DNA of 64,000 nt from an uncultured Acidovorax sp. GTDB lineage: Bacteria > Pseudomonadota > Gammaproteobacteria > Burkholderiales > Burkholderiaceae_C. The stretch's first letter is position 1. Every line of letters begins with the position of its first letter. Location of the stretch: NCBI GenBank assembly GCA_913774625.1, contig CAJYHL010000049.1, positions 1 through 64,000 on the forward strand, given 5' to 3'. Below the pieces are notes generated by a model. It was not told the origin of the DNA. It saw only the letters and a list, made by a program, of their open reading frames with translations, and searched no databases. The position numbers and the translations under genes were made by a program. Positions 39,719 to 47,805 of the stretch are shown in pieces.

Positions 39719-40539
39719 GTTCGCGCCACGGCGGTTTCGCCCCCTCGCGCGCCCTGCTGGCCGCGTGCGCCGCACCGGCCGTGGCGTTCTTCGCGGCCTT
39801 CTGGCTGCTGCCCACGGCCCTGCTGCTGGCGCTGCCGGCCCGCCAGGGCTGGGCGACCTACTTCGCGGTCGTGACGAACGGCCGCTACCTGCAGAGCCTG
39901 CTGCAGACGCTGGGCCTGTCGCTGGCCGTCACGCTGGCCACGCTGGTGCTGGGCGCGCTGGTGGGCATCACGCTGGCGCGCCAGCGCTTTCCCGGCCGGC
40001 AGCTGCTGCTGTCGCTGCTGACGCTGCCGCTCTCCTTTCCCGGCGTGATCGTGGGCTTCTTCATGATCCTGCTGGGCGGGCGCCAGGGCACGCTGGCGGG
40101 CCTCACGGACGCGCTGGGCTGGGGCCGCATCACCTTCGCCTACGGCCTGGCCGGCCTGTTCCTGGCCTACCTCTACTTCTCGCTGCCGCGCGCCATCGCC
40201 ACCTATACAGCGGCGGCCGGCGCCATGGACGCGCAGCTGGAAGAAGCCGCGCGCTCGCTCGGCGCATCGCGCTGGCGCGTGGCCCGCGACGTGTGGATGC
40301 CGGCGCTGGCGCCCACCACGCTGGCCTGCGGCGCCATCGTGTTCGCCACCGCCATGGGCGCCTTCGGCACGGCCTTCACGCTGTCGGCCAAGTTCGAGGT
40401 GCTGCCCATCACCATCTACGACGAATTCACCAACTACGCCAACTTCGCGCTGGCGGCCAGCCTGTCGATCGCGCTGGGCGTGATCACCTGGCTGGTGCTC
40501 TGGGTCTCGCGCCGCTGGGCCGGCGCGTCCGCCTTCTGA
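39715..40539 (+). CDS. ABC importer permease 1
   Basis: This 274-residue inner-membrane permease has about six transmembrane segments and the EAA coupling loop LEEAARSLGASRWRVARDVWMP. It starts at the ATG at 39715 which overlaps the binding-protein stop codon (ATGA). It pairs with the next permease to form the heterodimeric channel. Confidence 0.92.
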   Translation: MSSRHGGFAPSRALLAACAAPAVAFFAAFWLLPTALLLALPARQGWATYFAVVTNGRYLQSLLQTLGLSLAVTLATLVLGALVGITLARQRFPGRQLLLSLLTLPLSFPGVIVGFFMILLGGRQGTLAGLTDALGWGRITFAYGLAGLFLAYLYFSLPRAIATYTAAAGAMDAQLEEAARSLGASRWRVARDVWMPALAPTTLACGAIVFATAMGAFGTAFTLSAKFEVLPITIYDEFTNYANFALAASLSIALGVITWLVLWVSRRWAGASAF

Positions 40540-40548
40540 GAAAGAGCC

Positions 40549-41349
40549 ATGATGAGAAACGCAAGACAGGCGCCCTGGGCGCTGGTGGCCCTCACCGCGC
40601 TGGTGGCGCTCTTCATGGCCGCTCCCATCGCCCTGTCGGTGGTGGCCGGGCTGGTCAACAACTACGGCACGGGCCTGCAGAGCGGCCTCACGCTGCGCTG
40701 GCTGGGCGAGGTGTGGGAGAACTACGGCAGCACCGTGGGCTGGTCGCTGGGCCTCGCGCTGATGTGCGTGGCAGGCAACCTGCTGCTGGGCGTGCCCTGC
40801 GCCTATGCGCTGGCCCGCAGCCGCTCGCGCTGGGCGCGGCTCTTCGAGGAGCTGCTGACCCTGCCCGTCGCGGTGCCGGGCCTGGCCAGCGCGCTGGCGC
40901 TGATCCTGGCCTACGGAACGCTGCAAGGCTTCCGCCAGAGCTTCGCCTTCATCCTGGTCGGGCACATGGTGTTCACCCTGCCCTTCATGGTGCGTACCGT
41001 GGGCGCGGCCTTCCGGAAGGACGAGCTGCGCTCGCTCGAAGAAGCCGCGCGCTCGCTGGGCGCCGGCTTCTCGCAGCGCTTCCTGGGCGTGCTGGTGCCG
41101 GCCGTGCTGCCGGCCATCGTGGCGGGCAGCCTGATGGTGTTCACGCTCTCGGTGGGCGAATTCAACCTCACCTGGATGCTGCACACCCCGCTCACCCGCA
41201 CCCTCCCCGTGGGCCTGGCCGACAGCTACGCCTCCATGCGCATCGAGGTCGGCTCGGCCTACACCCTCGTCTTCCTGATCGTCATCCTGCCGGTGCTCTG
41301 GGGCCTGCAGGCCGTCGGCACCTTCATCGAGAAACACCATGGCACTTGA
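40549..41349 (+). CDS. ABC importer permease 2
   Basis: This 266-residue permease has six hydrophobic segments and the EAA loop LEEAARSLGAGFSQRFLGVLVP. It is nine nt downstream of permease 1, and its end overlaps the ATPase start by 11 nt. Together they form the transmembrane part of a phosphonate/polyamine/iron-type importer. Confidence 0.92.
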   Translation: MMRNARQAPWALVALTALVALFMAAPIALSVVAGLVNNYGTGLQSGLTLRWLGEVWENYGSTVGWSLGLALMCVAGNLLLGVPCAYALARSRSRWARLFEELLTLPVAVPGLASALALILAYGTLQGFRQSFAFILVGHMVFTLPFMVRTVGAAFRKDELRSLEEAARSLGAGFSQRFLGVLVPAVLPAIVAGSLMVFTLSVGEFNLTWMLHTPLTRTLPVGLADSYASMRIEVGSAYTLVFLIVILPVLWGLQAVGTFIEKHHGT

Positions 41350-42412
41350 ACTCGAACGCACGCGCGTGGACATCGTCCAGTGCGCCAAGACCTATGCCGG
41401 GGGCGCACGCGGCCTGCAGCCCACCGACCTCAGCGTGGAGCCCGGCGAGGTGCTGGCCCTGCTGGGCCCCTCGGGCTGCGGCAAGACCACGCTGCTGCGC
41501 CTGATCGCCGGGCTGGAGGCGCCTGACGCCGGCAGCCGCATCGCCTTCGGCGGCACCGACGTCACCCAGCTGCCCATCGAGCAGCGCGGCGTGGGCATGG
41601 TGTTCCAGCACTACGCGCTGTTTCCGCAGATGACGGTGGAAGGCAACATCGGCTATGGCCTGAAGATCCGCGGCACGCCCGAGGACCAGCGCCGCCGCAT
41701 GGTGGGCGAGCTGATCGACCTGGTGCGCCTCTCCGGCCTGGAAAAGCGCCGCCCGGCGGAACTCTCCGGCGGCCAGCGCCAGCGCGTGGCCCTGGCCCGC
41801 GCCGTGGCCGTGCGCCCGCGCGTGCTGCTGCTGGACGAGCCCCTCACGGCGCTGGACGCCAAGCTCAAGGAATCGCTGCGCGACGAGCTGGCCGAGCTGC
41901 TGCGCCGCCTGCACATCACCGCCATCCACGTCACCCACGACCAGCAGGAGGCCCTCGCCATCGCCGACCGCCTGGCCGTGATGCAGGCCGGCCGCATCGT
42001 GCAGGTGGGCGACGGCGAGACGCTCTACCGCACGCCCGCCCATCCCTTCGTGGCATCCTTCCTGGGCCGGGTGAACCGGCTGGAACGGCCGGCCGGAGGG
42101 CGGCAGGGCTTCATCGACCTGGGCGGGCTGGAACTGCCCGTGCCGCAAGGCCTGGCCTGCAGCGCCTGGCTGGTGCGCCCGGAAGACGTGGAGGTCGAGC
42201 CCACCGTGCTGGGCCAGTCCGGCTGGGGCCACGCCGACGTGACGCACCGCAGCTTCCTGGGCGACCGCGTGCAGCTCACGCTGAACGTTCCCGGCCAGCC
42301 GCCGCTGCGCGCCGACGTGGCCCGCGACCATGCCGCCCGCGTGGGCGACGGCGTGGCCCTGCGCATCGCGCCTCAGCGCCTCATGCCTCTGACCGAAGAC
42401 AACGCCGCCTGA
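41339..42412 (+). CDS. ABC importer ATPase with C-terminal TOBE domain
   Basis: This 357-residue ATPase is of the PotA/CysA/FbpC type: Walker A GPSGCGKTT, Q-loop FQHYALFPQMTVEGN, signature LSGGQRQRVALARAV, Walker B VLLLDEPLTALD, H-loop HVTHDQQEA. A TOBE-like domain of about 100 residues follows (WLVRPEDVEVEP). It completes the importer. The start overlaps permease 2. Confidence 0.93.
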   Translation: MALELERTRVDIVQCAKTYAGGARGLQPTDLSVEPGEVLALLGPSGCGKTTLLRLIAGLEAPDAGSRIAFGGTDVTQLPIEQRGVGMVFQHYALFPQMTVEGNIGYGLKIRGTPEDQRRRMVGELIDLVRLSGLEKRRPAELSGGQRQRVALARAVAVRPRVLLLDEPLTALDAKLKESLRDELAELLRRLHITAIHVTHDQQEALAIADRLAVMQAGRIVQVGDGETLYRTPAHPFVASFLGRVNRLERPAGGRQGFIDLGGLELPVPQGLACSAWLVRPEDVEVEPTVLGQSGWGHADVTHRSFLGDRVQLTLNVPGQPPLRADVARDHAARVGDGVALRIAPQRLMPLTEDNAA

Positions 42413-42428
42413 CACCGCCGCCCTCTCC

Positions 42429-43277
42429 ATGACCGCATCCGCACCCGCATCCCACACCTTCCTGCTGCAGCTCTCCGACCTGCACATCCGCGAACCCGGC
42501 CGCCTGGCCTATGGCCGCATCGACACCGCGCCCTATCTGCGCGAGGCCGTGGCCAGCATCGGCCGCCTGCCGCAGCGGCCCGACGCCGTCGTCATCACCG
42601 GCGACCTGACCGACTTCGGCCGCGCCGCCGAATACGAGCACCTGCGCGCCTTGCTGGCACCGCTGGCGCCGCTGCCCATCTACCTGCTGCCCGGCAACCA
42701 CGACGAACGCCAGCAGCTGCGTGCGAGCTTCCCCGAGCACGCCTGGCTGGGCAGCGAAGGCTTCGTGCAGTACAGCGTGCCTGTGGGCGGCCTGCAGCTG
42801 ATCGCGCTCGACACCGTGGTGCCGGGCGCCAGCGAAGGCAGCCTGTGCGCCGAGCGGCTGGACTGGCTGGCCGCGCAGCTCGATGCGTGCCGGGACCGGC
42901 CCGTGGTCATCGCCATGCACCACCCGCCGTTCCGCACGCTGATCGGCCACATGGACGAGATCGGCCTGCTGCAGGGCGCGGACGCGCTGGAAGCCCTGGT
43001 GGCCCGCCACCCCAACGTGGAGCGCGTGATCTGCGGCCACCTGCACCGCAGCATCCAGGTGCGCTTCGGCGGCAGCCTGGCGCTCACCGTGCCCTCGCCG
43101 GCCCACCAGGTCTGCCTGGATCTGGCGTCCGATGCGCCATCGGCCTGGACGCTGGAGCCGCCCGGCTACGCACTTCACGCCCTGCCGGCGGGCGGCCGGC
43201 TGGTGTCGCACCTGGCGGCCAGCGGGCGCCACGAAGGGCCCTACCCGTTCCACGACGGCGGGCAGCTGATCGATTGA
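42429..43277 (+). CDS. Metallophosphodiesterase, CpdA/GpdQ-type
   Basis: This 282-residue calcineurin-like phosphoesterase has the two-metal motifs: DLH (17-19), GDLTDFG (58-64), GNHDE (89-93), HHPP (164-167) and GHLH (203-206). It closely follows the ABC importer (16 nt after the ATPase stop) and shares the strand. Related enzymes cleave cAMP (CpdA) or glycerophosphodiesters (GpdQ). Its place in the importer operon favours cleavage of an imported phosphodiester; that is inference. The LacI regulator at the start of the cluster probably controls all. Confidence 0.88.
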   Translation: MTASAPASHTFLLQLSDLHIREPGRLAYGRIDTAPYLREAVASIGRLPQRPDAVVITGDLTDFGRAAEYEHLRALLAPLAPLPIYLLPGNHDERQQLRASFPEHAWLGSEGFVQYSVPVGGLQLIALDTVVPGASEGSLCAERLDWLAAQLDACRDRPVVIAMHHPPFRTLIGHMDEIGLLQGADALEALVARHPNVERVICGHLHRSIQVRFGGSLALTVPSPAHQVCLDLASDAPSAWTLEPPGYALHALPAGGRLVSHLAASGRHEGPYPFHDGGQLID

Positions 43278-43301
43278 ACGCAGGTCGGGAAAGGTAGAAA
43301 A

Positions 43302-43318
43302 GCTATCTAAATGATAGC
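43302..43318. repeat. GCTATC/GATAGC inverted repeat
   Basis: GCTATC-TAAAT-GATAGC lies in the 141-bp gap between the phosphodiesterase and the convergent operon. It fits the same GCTATCA-type repeat family as the copy upstream of ribF. No T-run follows. Confidence 0.5.
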
Positions 43319-43418
43319 AATCCGCACCGAATCCACCTGGGCTGCCGGCACGCCGCTCTCATCGAATGCCGATCCCCCCGGCGTCGTATCCCGGGGCGTG
43401 CGCGGCGGCCGAGCGGGC

Positions 43419-44474
43419 TCAAGGGTAGCGGTTGTGATCCAGCCGGGCCGCCTCGACATAGATCGAGGGCAGCGTCAGGCCACGCGCCTTGAGCGCCGAT
43501 TCGCGCAGCGCCACCCGGTAGTGCGCGCCCGCCACCGGCGGGGGGACTGCCGGCCGGCCGTTGGCCACGGCGCGCAGCCATGCCAGGCTCATCTGCATGG
43601 CCAGCTCGCCCATTTCACGCGGCGAAGGTGCGATGGCCAGGCACCCGCCACTCTCGACGAAAGACGTGCCGACGCCGATCGGCAATGCCTTGGCATGGGC
43701 TTCGACCCAGGTTGCGATCTCCTTCATAGGGACCGGCCGAGACGATCCGCCGCCCTGCGGCAGGCCGCCGAAGGAGAGCACGATCAGCACGTCGGCCTGG
43801 GCATCGAGCTGGGCGACGGCCTCCTTCCAGGCAACGAAATCGGGCACCAGCCGTTCCGCGACGAGGCGGTGCGGGCCCCAGTCGAAAGCCTTCACCTGCT
43901 GCAGCTGCGCCGCACCGGTGGCATCGTCCGGGCCGATCACCGCCACCCGCGCCGGCTGGCCGTTGCGCAGCGTGAGCAGCGTCTCGCGCATGGCTGCCAA
44001 CGGAAGGCGCTCGAGCACGCCGCTGACGTTGGTGGCGCCCTCGTAGCCATAGCTCGCGGGCTGGCCGTCGATGGCCGCGTAGACGATGCGCGTGACCGGG
44101 TCGGCCGCCTTGGGCGAGCCCGGGGGCTCCGCGTAGTGGCGCGCCACGTAGGCTTGCGCCTCGTCGTCGACCGCCAGCACGATGTGCGGGCGGATCTGCT
44201 CGATGGCACGCCGCGCCTGTTTGGCGGCGTCCTGCCGCTCTTCTTCGAGCGCAAAGCGCTCCATGCCCAGGTAGTACCAATGCACCGACACCGGCCGGCG
44301 GTTGCGGGCCAGTGCGGTGCGGATGCCTTCGTCGATGCGTTGGTCCCAGCCGTTGGTGCGCTCGCCGCTGTGCAGCACCAGGACCCGCGGCTTGGTGAGG
44401 TTGAAGCCGATCAGCAGCACCATCATCGCCAGCAGGAAAAAGCCGATCAGCCCGCCGAGAATGCCGCGCTTCAT
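43419..44474 (-). CDS. Membrane-anchored substrate-binding-like protein
   Basis: This 351-residue protein has one N-terminal transmembrane anchor (residues 4-25, GILGGLIGFFLLAMMVLLIG) and a periplasmic domain of the ABC_sub_bind (PF04392-like) type: RVLVLHSGERTNGWD, HIVLAVDDEAQAYVARHY, VIGPDDATGAAQLQQVKAF, ADVLIVLSFGG. It lacks a cleavable signal and so should stay attached. It starts at the ATG at 44472-44474, overlapping the transporter stop by four bases (ATGA). It is the last of four coupled genes, and may sense or present the ligand of the transporter or sensor. Confidence 0.8.
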   Translation of the reverse strand: MKRGILGGLIGFFLLAMMVLLIGFNLTKPRVLVLHSGERTNGWDQRIDEGIRTALARNRRPVSVHWYYLGMERFALEEERQDAAKQARRAIEQIRPHIVLAVDDEAQAYVARHYAEPPGSPKAADPVTRIVYAAIDGQPASYGYEGATNVSGVLERLPLAAMRETLLTLRNGQPARVAVIGPDDATGAAQLQQVKAFDWGPHRLVAERLVPDFVAWKEAVAQLDAQADVLIVLSFGGLPQGGGSSRPVPMKEIATWVEAHAKALPIGVGTSFVESGGCLAIAPSPREMGELAMQMSLAWLRAVANGRPAVPPPVAGAHYRVALRESALKARGLTLPSIYVEAARLDHNRYP

Positions 44475-46303
44475 GCGAGCCCCAGCCATTGCCAGTAAGG
44501 CACAGAGGCGTACGCCGCCACGACGCGCGACACGTTCATGAAAAGGTTGTAGCGCCGGAAGCCGGGGTCGGCGATGTACTTGCCGTAGCCGCTTGAATTG
44601 AGCTGCAGGCACTGCGAGCTCTGGTAGGGCTTGAACCACATGTCGCTGAAGATGGCGGTCAGGAAGGCCAGCACCCACGGGTGGATGTTCTGCTCCATCG
44701 CCACCGGCATCATCACGACGGCCACCACCACCATGCCGGCGGTGGTCGGCAACGCAAGCCGCAACACCAGCGTGACCGCCAGCACCACGGGGATGAACAG
44801 CATCAGGTTGCCGCCGACGAAGTCGAAGGTGCCGCCCACGGCGGCGCTGAGCGCGGTGTCCAGGCCCAGGTAGCTCATCGACCGGCTCAGGCCGTCCAGG
44901 CTGAGCAGGAAGAAGATCATCGGCCAGTCGATCTTCTGCTGGAAGTCCTTCTTGCTGACCAGCCCCGTCAGCAGCAGCGCGACCAGGATGAAGGCCGCCA
45001 GCCAGGCCGGATTGACCTGGTGCCACGAGGTCGTGAAGGCGCCCACCACGAACAGCACGAAGCCGAGCAGCGCGCCCTTCTCGGGCACGGTCACCGGCCC
45101 CAGCAGCGCTTGCTGCTCGCGCAGCCGGTCCCTGGGCAGCGGCGCCTGCGGCTCGAGCGCGAAGCTCAGGCGCATCGCGATCAGGTGCGTGAGCGTGACC
45201 ACCGCCACCGCCACGCCGGCGGCGACGAGCCAGAACACGCCCTGGAACTGCTCCTGCACCTGGGCCGGCAGCATGCCGAACACCGTGAGGTTGGACGACT
45301 TGCTGGTCAGCAGCATGGGCGAGAGCAGCATGGCGCCGGAGAACATGGCGGCCATCAGCGCCACCGTTGCAGCGCTCCGGGGCTTGAGGCCGAGCCCGCC
45401 GACCATGTCGCGGTACATCGGCAGCAGCAGCGACAGCCGGGCATTGCCCGAGGGCATGATGGGCGACAGGACATAGCCCGACAGCAGCAGCGCGGTCTGC
45501 TGCCAGAACGGCGTGTCGGGCAGGCGGATCAGCAGGGCCGTCATGACGCGGTAGCTCAGGCCCGAGGCGCCGATGAGCGAGGCCAGCGCATACACGCCGA
45601 TCAGCGTGGTCAGGGTGCGCGACGAGAAGCCGCCCAGTGCGATGTCGGAAGGCACCAGGCCCACCATGAGCACCGCCGCCACGGCCAGCAGCGGCGGCAC
45701 GTACTCGTCGACCAGGCCGAAGAGCCACATCAGCACCGTCACGGCCAGGATGGCGGTGAACAGCGCCGCCTCCTGCGACAGGCCCGCGCCGCTGCCAGCG
45801 AAGTAAAGCAGCGGCGGCACCAGCAGCACCGCCAGCCAGCCGGCGATCTCCTTGCGCGGCACCGGCGCTGGCGCAGCGGGCACTGCCGCCGGCGGCTTGG
45901 GCGCCGGCAGCAGCGCCTCGCCGCTCAGGTGGCTGGCCATGCCCAGCAGGGCGCGCGACGTCAGGCCCAGTTCCGCCAGCGCCTCGCGCGGCAGCCGCAG
46001 GGCTTGCACCGGCGTGCGGGCTGTGGCGGTCGCCAGATAGGTCTTGACGTCGGTCGCAGCCTCTTCGCCGCAGCGCGGCGCCTGCAACGTCGCCTGACGT
46101 CCGCTCTCGGTGCAAAGCTCCACCTCGCCGCCGTCGAGCAGGTACAGCGCCTCGGCCTTGGCCCCGCGCTCGTACAGCACCTGCCCAGCAGCGAAGGTGA
46201 CGGGCTCCAGCTGGCCCAGGAGGCGTGCCAGCTGGAGCGGTGCGCAGTGGGCGAACAGCGCATCGCAGCGCACGCGCTCGATGTGGCGGCGGTGAAGCGT
46301 CAT
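44471..46303 (-). CDS. SLC13/DASS-type transporter with N-terminal cNMP-binding-like domain
   Basis: This 610-residue protein fuses an N-terminal cyclic-nucleotide-binding-like domain (about 1-115, PVTFAAGQVLYERGAKAEALYLLDGG) to a divalent anion:Na+ symporter-type membrane domain with ten to twelve helices. The phosphate-binding cassette is degenerate: GEEAATDVKTYLATATAR keeps the GE but lacks the usual Arg. SNT-like substrate motifs appear as MPSGNARLSLLLP and LALPTTAGMVVV. The substrate is probably a carboxylate or sulfate-type anion. Start and end overlap neighbouring genes (ATGA). Confidence 0.82.
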   Translation of the reverse strand: MTLHRRHIERVRCDALFAHCAPLQLARLLGQLEPVTFAAGQVLYERGAKAEALYLLDGGEVELCTESGRQATLQAPRCGEEAATDVKTYLATATARTPVQALRLPREALAELGLTSRALLGMASHLSGEALLPAPKPPAAVPAAPAPVPRKEIAGWLAVLLVPPLLYFAGSGAGLSQEAALFTAILAVTVLMWLFGLVDEYVPPLLAVAAVLMVGLVPSDIALGGFSSRTLTTLIGVYALASLIGASGLSYRVMTALLIRLPDTPFWQQTALLLSGYVLSPIMPSGNARLSLLLPMYRDMVGGLGLKPRSAATVALMAAMFSGAMLLSPMLLTSKSSNLTVFGMLPAQVQEQFQGVFWLVAAGVAVAVVTLTHLIAMRLSFALEPQAPLPRDRLREQQALLGPVTVPEKGALLGFVLFVVGAFTTSWHQVNPAWLAAFILVALLLTGLVSKKDFQQKIDWPMIFFLLSLDGLSRSMSYLGLDTALSAAVGGTFDFVGGNLMLFIPVVLAVTLVLRLALPTTAGMVVVAVVMMPVAMEQNIHPWVLAFLTAIFSDMWFKPYQSSQCLQLNSSGYGKYIADPGFRRYNLFMNVSRVVAAYASVPYWQWLGLA

Positions 46304-47805
46304 GCCGGCGCTCCGTCCGTGGCGCCCGCACCCGCCTGCGCCTCGCGCGCCTGGAGCGATCCAACCAGCTTGACGTACTCGGCCATCGCCTGCTCGCGCG
46401 GCAAGCCCTTGCGCGAGGCCCAGGCGTCGAACTTGGCTCGCCCGAGCACGTCCAGCACGCCGGGACGTGCTCCGGCCACATCGCCGATGCTGCCCTGCTT
46501 GTAGAGCGAGTACAGCGCCAGCAGCGTGTCGTTGTCGGGGGCGGTACGCAGGGTCTTCGAGGCGGCTGCCGCAGCTTCGAAGGCCTTCTCGGCCGGGCTC
46601 GGCCCCTCGGCCACCGGCTCGCCGCCGAAATGGGCGTCTTCGGCCTCGCCCTGGTCGGGGAACCAGCGCACCTCGATCAACTTGTGCTTGCGCATGACCA
46701 CCACCAGCACGCCTTGCGACGCCAGCCCGCCCTCCGTGAGCGTGGCGGGCACGACGGCCATGCCGGCGTTGAAGCTGGGGGCACCGAAGGCCTGGAAGCG
46801 CACGCCAGCTCCGGCCCAGGCCTGCAGACGCGCCAGCCCCTTCGCGCCGCGATGGACGCCACTGGTGCGGTTGGCACAGGGCTGGAACCACGCCATGTCG
46901 GGGATGCCCCGCGCATAGAGGGCGGCAAAGTCGCCGGCGCCGAGATCGGACTGCGCGCCCGCCAGCAGCGCGCCCATCTCGGTGCCCGTCATGCCGGCAT
47001 CGGCCACGCCCATGCCCAGCGAGCCCGCCGCACTGGCGCCGAAGAATTCCAGCACGCTGCGCGCGACGATCTCGCGGTCGTTGTCGACGCAGACCATGTG
47101 GTAGCTGTCCTCCAGCACCACCATGCGGGCGCGGCCGGCCCGCTTCTTGCCGCCGATGGACTCGACCAGGTAGTTGGCCGAGCGCAGGCTGGTGAGTTCG
47201 TCCTCGCGCGCATGCACCACCAGCGTGGGGCATTCGATCTTCGCCAGGTCCTTCATCACCATCGCGCGCAGGCGGTCGACCTCGCGGAGGCAGGCCAGCG
47301 GCACCCAGCCGTAGTGGAAGTTTTCGCCGCGCTCGAACTTGGCCTTGACGATGGCGCGCAGCTGCTCGTTCTTGATGCCGTAGGGGTCTTCTTTCGCCAC
47401 CTTCATGCGCGCCGGCACACCGGGCACGCGGTATAGCAGGGGCCTCAAGCCGCGGTACCAGGGCGTGGCCCAGCCGTCGATGTAGATCGGAGGTGCCAGC
47501 GCCACGAGCTGGCCCGTGGCATGGCGCTCGCGCTTGGCGGTTTCCACCGCCAGCAGCGAGCCCATGCACATGCCCATGAGGTGCAGCACTTCGTGCTGGC
47601 CGACGATCTCCCGGTACTTCAGGCGAACCGCCTCGAGCCAATCCTGGGCGCGCACCTGCACCAGGTCTTCGGGCCGCGTGCCGTGGCCGGGCAAGGTGAG
47701 CGAATAGGTGACGAAGCCGGCGTTCTTGAGCCGCTTGTGCATCGAGCCCAGGTCGTACTGCGTGCCGCCCAGCCCGTGGATCAGGAATACCGCCGGCTCA
47801 GCCAC
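46300..47805 (-). CDS. Alpha/beta hydrolase - NTF2/SnoaL-like - acyl-CoA-binding (ACBP) fusion
   Basis: This 501-residue protein has three domains. Residues 1-260: alpha/beta hydrolase with oxyanion region IHGLGGTQYDLG and nucleophile elbow GMCMGS placing Cys80 where Ser is usual, as in PHA synthases, with Asp202 (AREDEL) and His236 (DSYHMV) completing a triad. Residues ~285-398: NTF2/SnoaL-like fold ending LIEVRWFPDQGEAEDAHFGG. Residues ~406-488: ACBP domain with LYSLYKQGSIGDV and AKFDAWASRKG, and conserved ligand residues at Tyr435, Lys436, Lys458 and Tyr477. The start is a GTG (47803-47805) overlapping the upstream gene by eight bases. Likely reaction: acyl transfer or hydrolysis on acyl-CoA or an ester. 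This combination is not familiar to me. Confidence 0.85.
   Translation of the reverse strand: MAEPAVFLIHGLGGTQYDLGSMHKRLKNAGFVTYSLTLPGHGTRPEDLVQVRAQDWLEAVRLKYREIVGQHEVLHLMGMCMGSLLAVETAKRERHATGQLVALAPPIYIDGWATPWYRGLRPLLYRVPGVPARMKVAKEDPYGIKNEQLRAIVKAKFERGENFHYGWVPLACLREVDRLRAMVMKDLAKIECPTLVVHAREDELTSLRSANYLVESIGGKKRAGRARMVVLEDSYHMVCVDNDREIVARSVLEFFGASAAGSLGMGVADAGMTGTEMGALLAGAQSDLGAGDFAALYARGIPDMAWFQPCANRTSGVHRGAKGLARLQAWAGAGVRFQAFGAPSFNAGMAVVPATLTEGGLASQGVLVVVMRKHKLIEVRWFPDQGEAEDAHFGGEPVAEGPSPAEKAFEAAAAASKTLRTAPDNDTLLALYSLYKQGSIGDVAGARPGVLDVLGRAKFDAWASRKGLPREQAMAEYVKLVGSLQAREAQAGAGATDGAPA

Noticed and set aside
43419-46481. A 1020-codon open frame on the minus strand
   Set aside because: Its first two thirds run out of frame through the transporter gene and read as Arg/Ala/Gly-rich shadow; only the last 351 codons from the ATG at 44474 form a protein with a membrane anchor and a recognisable domain.
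44471-47641. A 1056-codon frame suggesting a hydrolase-transporter fusion
   Set aside because: The N-terminal 446 codons are a shadow of the hydrolase gene in another frame. The ATG at 46303 overlapping the hydrolase stop gives a normal transporter start.
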